Assembly (NCBI GenBank): GCA_902518505.1
Contig: CABYGG010000010.1
Coordinates: 1 to 40,259, forward strand
Origin: an uncultured Alphaproteobacteria bacterium
GTDB lineage: Bacteria; Pseudomonadota; Alphaproteobacteria; HIMB59
DNA: 40,259 bases
Reading direction: 5' to 3'
The translations under genes were made by a program, and so were the position numbers. The notes under the pieces are model-generated. The model had not been told where the DNA came from and searched no databases. It saw only the letters and a list, made by a program, of their open reading frames with translations. Positions 1 through 8,426 of this stretch are shown here, piece by piece. Within the stretch, counting starts at the first letter, position 1. Every line of letters starts with the position of its first letter.

Positions 1-1
1 A

Positions 2-595
2 TTACTTTTATTGGATGAACCACTTGCAGCATTAGATAAACAGCTAAGAGTACAAACACAATTCGAGTTAGTTAATCTACAATATAAGTTAGGCATCACT
101 TTTATTATTGTTACCCATGATCAAGAGGAAGCAATGTCATTATCTGACAGAATGGCAATTATGAAAAACGGAGAAATCCTCCAAGTCGGTAATCCTGTTG
201 AGATATATGAAAAACCGAAGGACAAATATATAGCGAATTTTATTGGCACAGCCAATATCTTTAATGTTCTTAATAAAAATAATCAAATCATCATTAAAGA
301 ATTAAATTATGATGTTAAAAATATTAACAACAAAGAAAACTATGTTAAATGTTTAATTAGGCCTGAAAAAATTTCTGTTAAAAAACTAGAAAATCAATCT
401 GATAATTTAAATATTGGTGTAGTTAAAGAAGTAGCTTATTTAGGGAGCTATACAAAGTATTTAATTGAGGTTAATGGATTTGAATTTTATTCTTTTATGC
501 AAAATAGTTTAGTTTCAGATAACCTTCAAATAAGATGGGATGACAAAGTTCAGATAAGTTTTAACGAAACATCAATATATTTCTTTAATGATTAA
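2..595 (+). CDS. potA: Polyamine ABC transporter ATP-binding protein (PotA-like), 5' end outside window
   Basis: This is the C-terminal part of an ABC importer ATPase that would power uptake of spermidine/putrescine-type substrates with the two permeases that follow. The frame is open to the left edge. The first visible residues are the Walker B segment (LLLLDEP) and D-loop (LAALD), followed by the H-loop histidine in THDQEEA. After about residue 90 comes a TOBE-like regulatory domain containing RPEKI. Walker A and the LSGGQ signature lie before the window. The stop overlaps potB by 8 bases, so the genes are translationally coupled. Substrate is inferred from the permease families and from the puuA/puuB-like genes next door; another amine or iron importer of the same ATPase family is possible. 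Confidence 0.85.
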   Translation, partial: LLLLDEPLAALDKQLRVQTQFELVNLQYKLGITFIIVTHDQEEAMSLSDRMAIMKNGEILQVGNPVEIYEKPKDKYIANFIGTANIFNVLNKNNQIIIKELNYDVKNINNKENYVKCLIRPEKISVKKLENQSDNLNIGVVKEVAYLGSYTKYLIEVNGFEFYSFMQNSLVSDNLQIRWDDKVQISFNETSIYFFND

Positions 596-1481
596 AAATT
601 TAAAAAAACAAAACGTGTGGTTTGTATTCACTCCATATTTATGGCTAGTTTTGTTCTTTTTTGTTCCATTAGCTTTAATTTTTAAAATATCAATATCTGT
701 GTCTGAATGGGGTATGCCACCTTATCGTGATCTTTTCTCTTTTTCTGAAAATGGATTGAAGATTAATTCAACTCTTGGAAATTATTTATTCATTTTTTCA
801 GACCCTTTCTATATAAGATCATATTTCAATTCACTATCATTAGCTTTTACATCCACGGTATTATGTTTATTAATCGGTTATCCCATAGCTTTTTACGTTG
901 CAAAATCTAAACCAAGTATAAGAAACATACTTTTGATTATGCTTATCATACCTTTTTGGAGTTCTTTTCTTTTAAGGGTATATGCATGGAAAGTCTTACT
1001 GCAAGGCTCTGGTATTATAAATTCAATTCTAATACATATTGGACTAATTTCTGAACCAATATCTATGTTACACAATCATTATGCTGTGATTTTAGGCGTT
1101 GTTTATACTTACCTTCCATTTATGATTTTACCGCTTTATGGATATTTGGTTAAATTTGATTTAAATTTGATTGATGCATCTAATGATTTAGGTGCAAAGC
1201 CTTTAAACACGTTTGTAAAAGTTATCTTACCTCTCTCTTTACCAGGAATTGTTGCGGGGAGTATGTTGGTTTTTATACCAGTTGTTGGAGAATATATAAT
1301 TCCAGAAATGTTAGGTGGCAGTGATAAACTTTATTTTGGGAAAATAATTTGGGATGAATTTTTTGTAAATAGAGATTGGCCTATTGCTAGCGCACTTGCT
1401 ATGTCTGGTATTGTAATTCTTGTATTTCCAATAATTATTTTTCAATTAATGTACGCAAAATATAATTTTAAAAATGAATAA
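588..1481 (+). CDS. potB: Polyamine ABC transporter permease (PotB-like)
   Basis: This is an inner-membrane permease subunit of the PotB/HisM type. The 297-residue protein has about six hydrophobic segments. The cytoplasmic EAA-type loop that docks on the ATPase is visible in the second half ([14 protein letters not shown] followed by LPLSLPGI). Length and the N-terminal [14 protein letters not shown] segment fit PotB. It overlaps potA by 8 bases and potC by 8 bases, so the three are one transcription unit. No substrate-binding protein gene is seen in this part of the window; potD may lie upstream. The family is confident; polyamine specificity is inferred from context. Confidence 0.88.
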   Translation: MIKNLKKQNVWFVFTPYLWLVLFFFVPLALIFKISISVSEWGMPPYRDLFSFSENGLKINSTLGNYLFIFSDPFYIRSYFNSLSLAFTSTVLCLLIGYPIAFYVAKSKPSIRNILLIMLIIPFWSSFLLRVYAWKVLLQGSGIINSILIHIGLISEPISMLHNHYAVILGVVYTYLPFMILPLYGYLVKFDLNLIDASNDLGAKPLNTFVKVILPLSLPGIVAGSMLVFIPVVGEYIIPEMLGGSDKLYFGKIIWDEFFVNRDWPIASALAMSGIVILVFPIIIFQLMYAKYNFKNE

Positions 1482-2271
1482 ATTATTTTTTAAAATTTTT
1501 ACCTTAACAATTGGATTTTCATTTTTATATTTTCCTATTTTAACTCTTATAGCTTATTCTTTTAATGATAATAAAAGAGTTATGGTTTGGAAGGGTTTCT
1601 CTTTTAGATGGTATAAGGAATTATTTCAAAATGAACAAATTTTAGAGGCTTTTTATACTAGTTTAAAAATTGCCTCTCTTTCAGCAACATTTGCAACAAT
1701 CATGGGTGTAATGATTGGTTTTTCATTAACAAGAATATCAAAAATTCCAGCCAGGCCTTTCTTTATTTTCTTGAGTTCTTCTCCTTTGGTTATGCCTGAG
1801 ATAATTTTAGGGCTTTCTTTGTTGTTATTCTTTATATCATCTAACCATATTATTGGCTTTCCTTCCTCAAAAGGACAACTAACAGTCTTAATATCGCATA
1901 TAACTTTCTCTGTAGCTTTTGTTGCAGTTATTATCCAGTCAAGGTTGAGTAGTTACGATAAAAATATAGAAGAGGCTGCTCAGGATCTTGGGACAATTCC
2001 AAATATGATTTTTTGGAAAGTAACTGCTCCTGTAATATTACCTGCAATATTATCAGGTTGGTTACTTGCATTTACACTCTCTTTGGACGATCTTGTCGTT
2101 GCTAGTTTTACTACCGGTCCTGGAGCTAACACTTTGCCAATAGTGGTTTTTTCTAAAGTTAGATTGGGATTGAGTCCAGAAGTTAATGCTCTTTCCGCAA
2201 TAATAATGCTAATTGTTATATTAGCAGCAATTAGTATTTACTTAATTAATAGATCAAACATTAAGAAGTAA
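1474..2271 (+). CDS. potC: Polyamine ABC transporter permease (PotC-like)
   Basis: This is the second inner-membrane permease of the importer, 265 residues with about six membrane segments. The EAA loop is visible as EEAAQDLGTIPNMIF with VTAPVILPAILSGW after it, and FTLSLDDLVVASFTTGPG near residue 205 is the conserved PotC-type region before the last helices. It starts inside the potB stop region (8-base overlap). Its 3' end runs 18 bases into the 3' end of the oppositely oriented glutamine-synthetase-like gene, leaving no room for a terminator between them. The pairing with PotB and the adjacent puuA/puuB-like genes supports putrescine or spermidine as substrate. Confidence 0.88.
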   Translation: MNKLFFKIFTLTIGFSFLYFPILTLIAYSFNDNKRVMVWKGFSFRWYKELFQNEQILEAFYTSLKIASLSATFATIMGVMIGFSLTRISKIPARPFFIFLSSSPLVMPEIILGLSLLLFFISSNHIIGFPSSKGQLTVLISHITFSVAFVAVIIQSRLSSYDKNIEEAAQDLGTIPNMIFWKVTAPVILPAILSGWLLAFTLSLDDLVVASFTTGPGANTLPIVVFSKVRLGLSPEVNALSAIIMLIVILAAISIYLINRSNIKK

Positions 2272-3606
2272 ATATTCTCTTTCCCATGCTGTAATAATTT
2301 TATTATAGGCATTTACCTCTAAGTCTTTGATTGAACAAAATAATTCTATAAATGTTTCACCAAATATCTCTTTTGCCTCCTTAGATCTAGAAAAAGTATC
2401 TATTGATTGATAGATGCTTTCTGTCAGAGAAACATTTACGTTATAAGCAGCTTTTTTGGTCTCCGGGGTTGCTTTTAATTTTTTCTTCAAACCTAGATAT
2501 CCCGCAGATAAAGTTGCAGCTATAGCTAAGTATGGATTTACGTCTGATCCACAAAGTCTATTTTCAATTCTCGCTTGGTTAGCAGAGTTAAAATTTGGGA
2601 CTCTAAAACCACAGGTACGGTTTTCAAAACCCCAGTTTAGGTTAAAAGGTGTACCTTCCTCCCAAAAACCTCTAAGCCTTTTAAAGGAATTAACATTTGG
2701 TGCAAAAAGAGGTAAAAAAGCTTTTGAATATTTTTGTAATCCACCCAAATAGTTATCAAAATGTTTTGTAGTTTTAAGATTTTTATCCACAAATATTGGT
2801 TTACCTTTTTTTAAAATTGATTGATGTATATGCATCGAGTTTCCTGGAGTATCTTCCATCGGTTTAGCCATAAAAGTTGCATACAAATTATGCTTCAATG
2901 CAGTATGTCTCAGAGTTCTTTTAAATAAAAAAACCTGATCAGCCAAGTCAAGAGGGTTACCATGCTTGAAGTTAATTTCCATTTGTGCTGGTCCATCCTC
3001 ATGATTAATGTTCTCAACCTCTAATTCTTGAGTTTCACAGTAGTCATATAGATCCTCAAAAATATGATCAAATTCATTAACAGCGTCAATACCGTAAGAC
3101 TGATTTCCTTTTTCAATTCTTCCAGATTGCCCACTCGGTGTCTCTAAAGGATTGTCTGGATCATTGTTTTTCTTAACTAAATAGAATTCAATTTCTGGAG
3201 CAACTACTGGTTCAAGGCCTATTTTTTCATAAAGACCAATTACCTTTTTTAAAATACCTCTAGAGTGGACCTCTATAACATTATCATTGTTATCAACAGC
3301 ATCACAAATAACCTGTGCGGTTGGTTCTTCATACCATGGAACAGTTCTCAGAGTATTAAAATCAGGCTTTAATATAAAATCGCCATCTGTAGGATTTAAA
3401 ATCTGATCATCTATTGAATAAGTCACATCTCTAGATACTGCTAATTTGAATAGGGCTAAAGGTAATCTTAATCCACCTGACTCAATAGAGCTTAAAAATT
3501 TTTTTGTTGGTAATATTTTTCCCCTTGGTATACCTGAATTATCAGGAATCATACATTCTACCTCTGTTATTTTATTTTTCTTTAACCAATCGACATAATC
3601 ATTCAT
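2254..3606 (-). CDS. puuA: Glutamine synthetase family protein, probable gamma-glutamylputrescine synthetase
   Basis: This probably ligates glutamate to an amine such as putrescine using ATP, the first step of the gamma-glutamyl route of polyamine breakdown. The 450-residue protein has the glutamine synthetase layout: a beta-grasp N-terminus (GIPRGKILP, residues 25-33), glutamate/metal ligands in APEIEFY (136-142) and HEDGPAQME (202-210), and the ATP-site loop GNSMHIHQS (255-263). The loop and N-terminus resemble the PuuA/GlnT branch rather than housekeeping GlnA. Its neighbours, polyamine importer genes and a PuuB-like oxidase, support that branch. It is divergent from the oxidase with about 40 bases between start codons. 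The substrate could also be another primary amine such as ethanolamine or an alkylamine. Confidence 0.8.
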   Translation of the reverse strand: MNDYVDWLKKNKITEVECMIPDNSGIPRGKILPTKKFLSSIESGGLRLPLALFKLAVSRDVTYSIDDQILNPTDGDFILKPDFNTLRTVPWYEEPTAQVICDAVDNNDNVIEVHSRGILKKVIGLYEKIGLEPVVAPEIEFYLVKKNNDPDNPLETPSGQSGRIEKGNQSYGIDAVNEFDHIFEDLYDYCETQELEVENINHEDGPAQMEINFKHGNPLDLADQVFLFKRTLRHTALKHNLYATFMAKPMEDTPGNSMHIHQSILKKGKPIFVDKNLKTTKHFDNYLGGLQKYSKAFLPLFAPNVNSFKRLRGFWEEGTPFNLNWGFENRTCGFRVPNFNSANQARIENRLCGSDVNPYLAIAATLSAGYLGLKKKLKATPETKKAAYNVNVSLTESIYQSIDTFSRSKEAKEIFGETFIELFCSIKDLEVNAYNKIITAWEREYLLLNV

Positions 3607-3646
3607 AGCTATAACTAACCTTTAAAATTTGATATTTATGTATCTG

Positions 3647-4936
3647 ATGGATTACTCAGATAATTATTACGTAAGAACAAAAGCATTCAGTATTAATACT
3701 AACAAATTAAATGAGAGCTTACAATGTGATGTTTGTATAATTGGTGCAGGTTTATCAGGAATTTCATCAGCATTATATTTATCTAAATTAAATCCAGATT
3801 TAAACATAGTCATATTGGAGAAAAATAAAGTTGGTTGGGGCGCATCTGGAAGAAATGGTGGGCAATTATTACATGGTTTTTCCTCAGAGAATTACTCTAG
3901 CCAAAAACACACTCAAGAGGAAATTAAGATATTATGGCAATTCACATTAGACGCTGTTAGAGAGGTAAAAAAAAATATCAAAGACTTAAATATACAATGT
4001 GACTTAATCGAGGGTTATGTTTTAGCCGCAGTAAGTAAATCCCATGATGAGGAGTTAAAAAAATACGTAGACAGGCTTCAAACAAAATTTGACTATGAAT
4101 CAGTGAAGTATCTACCAAAAAATAGAATGGACCAGTATTTTGATAGCCCTTATTACAAATCTGCAATGTATGACTCAGAGTGTGGTCAAATTCATCCACT
4201 TAATTATTGCCTAGGATTAGCAAGAGAATTATTAAAAAATCAAAATTGTAAAATATTTGAAGATACAGGAGTGATATCATATGAATCTCAAAAAAAAGTA
4301 ACAATAAAAACTGAAAAAAATATAACTGTTAAATCTGATAAATTAATTATCTGCTGTAATGCATATATTGATAATTTGAATAAAAGTTTAAGAAAAAAAA
4401 TAATGCCTGTTAAAACTTATGTATCAGCATTTACTGAAATTCCAAATACAGAATTGAGTAAATATTTTCGAAAACCTATCACAGTGGGAGATATGTTATT
4501 TGTACTAAATTATTTTAGACTGGACTCTAATAATAATTTAATTTTTGGTGGAGGTGTAAGTTACTCTAATATAGATCCGATAAATTTGGAATTATCTTTA
4601 AAAAAAAGTATAAAAAAGATACTTCCTGGTTTAGAAAAGTTCAAAGCTTGGTGTACTTGGAGTGGGCACGTCGCCATAACTGTAAACAGATTCCCTCATA
4701 TCGGTAGTATTGATAATAATATTTTTTTTGCACAAGGATATTCAGGACATGGTTTAGCAATAACAACTATGGTTGGAAAAATGCTTGCTGAAACAATAAC
4801 TAATCAGAACAATAATTTGAGCTTATTTGAAAAGTTTAGACATAAAAACTTTCCTGGTTTTGGTGTAATTGATAAGCCATTATTAGTTTTAGCAATGAGT
4901 TATTTTAAATTAAAAGATCAATTAAGCCTGAAATAA
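3647..4936 (+). CDS. puuB: FAD-dependent oxidoreductase, probable gamma-glutamylputrescine oxidase
   Basis: This is a DAO-family flavoenzyme that would oxidise the gamma-glutamylated amine to an aldehyde plus ammonia and hydrogen peroxide. The Rossmann FAD motif GAGLSG is at residues 33-38 and is followed by WGASGRNGG (residues 64-72), typical of PuuB and related amine oxidases. The C-terminus has FAQGYSGHGLAITT, the second flavin-contacting region. I use the ATG at 3647 (429 residues, MDYSDNYYV) because it places the flavin motif at the usual distance; an ATG at 3638 and a TTG at 3629 are in frame. No Shine-Dalgarno motif is seen. The 3' end overlaps the next, convergent gene by 15 bases. 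A related glycine- or sarcosine-type oxidase cannot be excluded. Confidence 0.78.
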   Translation: MDYSDNYYVRTKAFSINTNKLNESLQCDVCIIGAGLSGISSALYLSKLNPDLNIVILEKNKVGWGASGRNGGQLLHGFSSENYSSQKHTQEEIKILWQFTLDAVREVKKNIKDLNIQCDLIEGYVLAAVSKSHDEELKKYVDRLQTKFDYESVKYLPKNRMDQYFDSPYYKSAMYDSECGQIHPLNYCLGLARELLKNQNCKIFEDTGVISYESQKKVTIKTEKNITVKSDKLIICCNAYIDNLNKSLRKKIMPVKTYVSAFTEIPNTELSKYFRKPITVGDMLFVLNYFRLDSNNNLIFGGGVSYSNIDPINLELSLKKSIKKILPGLEKFKAWCTWSGHVAITVNRFPHIGSIDNNIFFAQGYSGHGLAITTMVGKMLAETITNQNNNLSLFEKFRHKNFPGFGVIDKPLLVLAMSYFKLKDQLSLK

Positions 4937-6187
4937 CTTATTTTTGCCTAATCTAGAGTTAGGATCTAAGTGTTTTTTTAATTTTTTAATAAAAAGGTAA
5001 TTTTCACTAGGTTTATATTTTTTTAATAGATAATTTTTTTTCAAACCAAGACCGTGTTCTGCTGCCACACTACCTTCACTTTGAATAGTCAAATCATAAA
5101 TAAATTTTGAGAGGTAAGCAGAATTCTTCTTTGAATTAGGATGTACTTTAAAATTGCAATGCAAATTACCATCTCCCAAATGCCCAAAAAAATAAGGAGT
5201 AAAGATTTTATTATCCTTTACAAATGTATTTACCTTCTTAATAAAGACAGACCACTTATCAATGGGTAAAGAAATATCAAATTTTTCAGTAAAATTATAT
5301 TTTATCTGATTATATACTAACTCTTCTCTTTTGCTCCATATCCATGATTTCGATTTATCATGTTCTATTTTATCAATTTTAAATTCATTTAAATTAAAGT
5401 ATTTTTTTAAGTCTTTTTTGTAATTACCAATAATATTAGACTGTATCTCTATGATTAAATTGAAGTGATGTGTACTTTCATTAAATAAATAAGAGCTAGG
5501 TATTGGAAATATTATTTCAAAACTTGTTAAATTATCGAAGTACTTGTTTCTTAAAAATTTTAGTAATCGAATTGACTTATTTAAACTATTTGTTTGTATT
5601 AAATATGTAGAATTATATTTCTTTTTTGGGATTAACTTTAAGCTCGCTCTTGTAATTATTCCAAAAACACCCTCAGAACCACAAAATAACTTCCACAGTT
5701 TTGGGCCAAAATTATCTTTTTTGAGTTTATTTAAAAAATTTAAAATAGTTCCATCACTAAGCACTACTTCAAGGCCATTTATATGATCCTCTATGTTACC
5801 ATATCTCAAGGTTTGCAAACCCCCAACATTAGTAGATATATTACCGCCAATTGTACATTTATCACTTGGCGCAATATTAACTGGAAATAAAAGTTTTTTA
5901 TTATTTGCTGCTTTTTGAATAGTTTTTAACAATGTTCCGCTTTGAGCTGTTATTATAAAATTATCAGTATCAACTTCTTCAATACGATTCATTTTTTTAA
6001 AATCTATTAGGATAGTTTTTTCAAATTGAGGTTTTGTGCCATCCACTCTATTAGTCTCTCCACCAATAGGTAAAATATGAAATTTATATTTGTTAGAAAA
6101 TTTAACCAGTTTAGATACCTCCAAAGAATTTTTAGGGAAAGCAGTTATTTGGGCACTTTTTCTTATAGTTTTTATTGGAAACTTCAT
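4922..6187 (-). CDS. FAD-linked oxidase, GlcD/D-2-hydroxyacid dehydrogenase family
   Basis: This is a flavin-dependent dehydrogenase of the PCMH/VAO type that oxidises D-2-hydroxyacids such as D-lactate, glycolate or D-2-hydroxyglutarate; the exact substrate is not readable. The FAD-binding half carries PIGGETNR (residues 40-47) and GGNISTNVGG (114-123). The C-terminal half has the conserved HLGDGNLH metal/substrate motif and AAEHGLGLKK near the end. Its length of 421 residues is slightly short for the family (about 450-480). It overlaps Sua5 upstream by 4 bases (ATGA), so the two are co-transcribed; I recall this pair as common in alphaproteobacteria. The stop overlaps the 3' end of the convergent puuB-like gene. 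Confidence 0.82.
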   Translation of the reverse strand: MKFPIKTIRKSAQITAFPKNSLEVSKLVKFSNKYKFHILPIGGETNRVDGTKPQFEKTILIDFKKMNRIEEVDTDNFIITAQSGTLLKTIQKAANNKKLLFPVNIAPSDKCTIGGNISTNVGGLQTLRYGNIEDHINGLEVVLSDGTILNFLNKLKKDNFGPKLWKLFCGSEGVFGIITRASLKLIPKKKYNSTYLIQTNSLNKSIRLLKFLRNKYFDNLTSFEIIFPIPSSYLFNESTHHFNLIIEIQSNIIGNYKKDLKKYFNLNEFKIDKIEHDKSKSWIWSKREELVYNQIKYNFTEKFDISLPIDKWSVFIKKVNTFVKDNKIFTPYFFGHLGDGNLHCNFKVHPNSKKNSAYLSKFIYDLTIQSEGSVAAEHGLGLKKNYLLKKYKPSENYLFIKKLKKHLDPNSRLGKNKLFQA

Positions 6188-7077
6188 TTAGATGCTCTTA
6201 GTAATCTATCATTTATAGCGATTCCTATTTTCTTATAAGGAATAGGTGCGATACTTATATTTTTATATTGGTTGTCGTTATCTGCTAAAAAAATAAAATG
6301 ATAAAGATTTTTGGCAGCTTCAATTAAATTTCTACTCTTACTTAAATTTTTGAATTGACCTTTCTTATTTGCTCCAAAGTTTATATATGCAGATTTTTTT
6401 TTAGCATTTTTGACATTTAAAAATATTTTCTTCTTCGGAGAATAATGTTTTTTTGAAGTTCCAGGAAAACTTAAATTTTTGTTATATTTACTAATAACCA
6501 TATAGGGTAATATTTTTTTCACATTTTCTAATGATATCATCCCTGGTCTTATTATATTCAATTTGTTATCAGATATTTTAATTAAAGTTGACTCGATACC
6601 AACTTTACATTTTCCATCATCTACAATTAATAAATTTGTCTCAATAAATTTGTTTGCTGAAGGCATTACAAGGGGCTTACCTACTTTATTAATTAAATTT
6701 AATGTAAATTTATTATTTGGAACTCTTACAGCACACTCATTATTTAATGTAAGAGATTTGGGTATTTCGAGAGACTTCCTTTGTAAAACAAGAGTAAGAG
6801 GCCCAGGCCAAAATTCTTTAGCTAAAATTAAATTTTCATCATCTAAATTAAAAAATTTATCTACCATTTTTAAACTTGAACAATGAAATATTAGTTTTTT
6901 TTTCAACGGTCTTTTTTTTAATAAGAAAATTTTTTTTGCTGCTTTAATATTGGTTCCTAAACCAGCTAGCCCATAAACAGTTTCTGTTGGCAAGACTACT
7001 AATTCATCTTTTAATAGTTTAGACTTTAAGAAATGTGTAAGTTGCTTTGATAAATTTGATTTGACGATATTGGGCAT
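6184..7077 (-). CDS. L-threonylcarbamoyladenylate synthase (Sua5 type)
   Basis: This makes threonylcarbamoyl-AMP from threonine, bicarbonate and ATP, the first step in the t6A37 modification of tRNAs reading ANN codons. The YrdC-like domain starts with LPTETVYGLAG (residues 29-39), followed by a KxR-type site (KKRPLKKKL) and a later MPSANK motif. At 297 residues it is longer than TsaC, and the PGTSKKHYSPK linker leading into a C-terminal domain marks it as Sua5 rather than the short TsaC form. It is first in a two-gene run with the GlcD-like oxidase. It is divergent from glmU with 65 AT-rich bases between them, which must hold both promoters. Confidence 0.9.
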   Translation of the reverse strand: MPNIVKSNLSKQLTHFLKSKLLKDELVVLPTETVYGLAGLGTNIKAAKKIFLLKKRPLKKKLIFHCSSLKMVDKFFNLDDENLILAKEFWPGPLTLVLQRKSLEIPKSLTLNNECAVRVPNNKFTLNLINKVGKPLVMPSANKFIETNLLIVDDGKCKVGIESTLIKISDNKLNIIRPGMISLENVKKILPYMVISKYNKNLSFPGTSKKHYSPKKKIFLNVKNAKKKSAYINFGANKKGQFKNLSKSRNLIEAAKNLYHFIFLADNDNQYKNISIAPIPYKKIGIAINDRLLRASK

Positions 7078-7142
7078 AATTTACATAATTAGATATATTT
7101 TTAGTATTCAGTTAAGATTAATTAATATTATTTTACAACTTT

Positions 7143-8426
7143 ATGAATATATGCGCCATTATTCTTTCTGCTGGAAAGAGCAAAAGATTTAAATCATCTA
7201 AACCAAAATTTCTTCATGAAATATCTGGTAAAGAGTTAATACAGTATAATTTAGATGCACTAAATAAAATTAAACAAGTAAAAAAAACTTTTATTATTTC
7301 AAGTAAAGCTAATAAAAAATATTTCATTTATGAAAAAGTATTTATTCAAAATCCAATAGACGGTACTGGTGGAGCTTTTAAACAATTTTATAAATACAAT
7401 AATAAATTTGATTATTTTTTATTGACCTTAGCAGATACACCAATTTTCGATTATAAAATACTCTCTGATTTTGTTTCAAAAGGTGTAAAGAATGATGATG
7501 ACTTATCAGTTCTTACACAAAATGTAAGAAATCCAAAAGGGTATGGAAGAATAATTAAAAAAAATAATTTATTAATAAGTATTATTGAAGAAAATGAATG
7601 TTCAAGCGAAGAGAAATTAATCAATGAGATAAATACTGGCATATTTTTAATTTCAAAAAAAGCTGCATTAAATTTAAAATTAATAAAAAAAAATAAAAAT
7701 AAGAATGAATTTTACATTACTGATTTAGTAAATGTCTGTTTAAATAAAAAACTTAAAATGACTACTTTTTTAAATAAAGCCACAGTGATATCAGGTGCTA
7801 ACACCTTAAATGAACTTAATAAATTAGAAACATTATCTCAAGATTTTATAAAGAAAAAATTAATAGACAGTGGTGTTAGAATTATTCATCCTGATACGGT
7901 TTATATAGAGAGCAATGTTAGTATCGCTCCGGGAGTAGTAATTGAGCCACATGTTGTTATAAAAAAAAATGTAAGTATCAAAAGTAATTCAATTATTAAA
8001 TCCTTTTCTTATATTGAAAATTCCACAATAGGTAATAACTGCTCCATCGGCCCTTATGCAAGAATAAGACCTGAGGTTATTATGGCAGATGAGGTAAAAA
8101 TTGGTAATTTTGTTGAGATTAAAAAATCAAAATTATCAAAGGGAGTAAAAGTAAATCATTTAAGTTATATCGGAGACTCATCTATAGGAACAAATAGTAA
8201 TATTGGGGCCGGAACTATTACTTGTAATTATGATGGAAAAAATAAGCTGAAATGCAAAATAGGTAATAATACCTTTATTGGATCAAATTCTTCTATTATT
8301 GCACCTGTCAATATAGGTAATAAAGCATACATAGCTGCAGGATCTGTAATTACTAAATCAATACCAAATAATCATTTTTCAATAGCCAGATCAAAACAGA
8401 AAAATAAAATTAATAATAAAAAATAA
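7143..8426 (+). CDS. glmU: Bifunctional GlmU: glucosamine-1-phosphate acetyltransferase / N-acetylglucosamine-1-phosphate uridyltransferase
   Basis: This cytoplasmic enzyme acetylates glucosamine-1-phosphate and then uridylates it to UDP-GlcNAc, the precursor of peptidoglycan and lipid A. The N-terminal nucleotidyltransferase has its signature loop LSAGKSKRFKSSKPK at residues 8-22, with FLLTLADTP further on. From about residue 245 the protein turns into hexapeptide left-handed beta-helix repeats (IGNN, IGPYARIRPE, IGNFVEIK, IGAGTITCNYDG, IGSNSSIIAP). Its 427 residues are shorter than the usual 450-460, trimmed mainly at the C-terminus. The stop overlaps the glmS start (TAATG), placing consecutive pathway enzymes in one unit. 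Confidence 0.93.
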   Translation: MNICAIILSAGKSKRFKSSKPKFLHEISGKELIQYNLDALNKIKQVKKTFIISSKANKKYFIYEKVFIQNPIDGTGGAFKQFYKYNNKFDYFLLTLADTPIFDYKILSDFVSKGVKNDDDLSVLTQNVRNPKGYGRIIKKNNLLISIIEENECSSEEKLINEINTGIFLISKKAALNLKLIKKNKNKNEFYITDLVNVCLNKKLKMTTFLNKATVISGANTLNELNKLETLSQDFIKKKLIDSGVRIIHPDTVYIESNVSIAPGVVIEPHVVIKKNVSIKSNSIIKSFSYIENSTIGNNCSIGPYARIRPEVIMADEVKIGNFVEIKKSKLSKGVKVNHLSYIGDSSIGTNSNIGAGTITCNYDGKNKLKCKIGNNTFIGSNSSIIAPVNIGNKAYIAAGSVITKSIPNNHFSIARSKQKNKINNKK

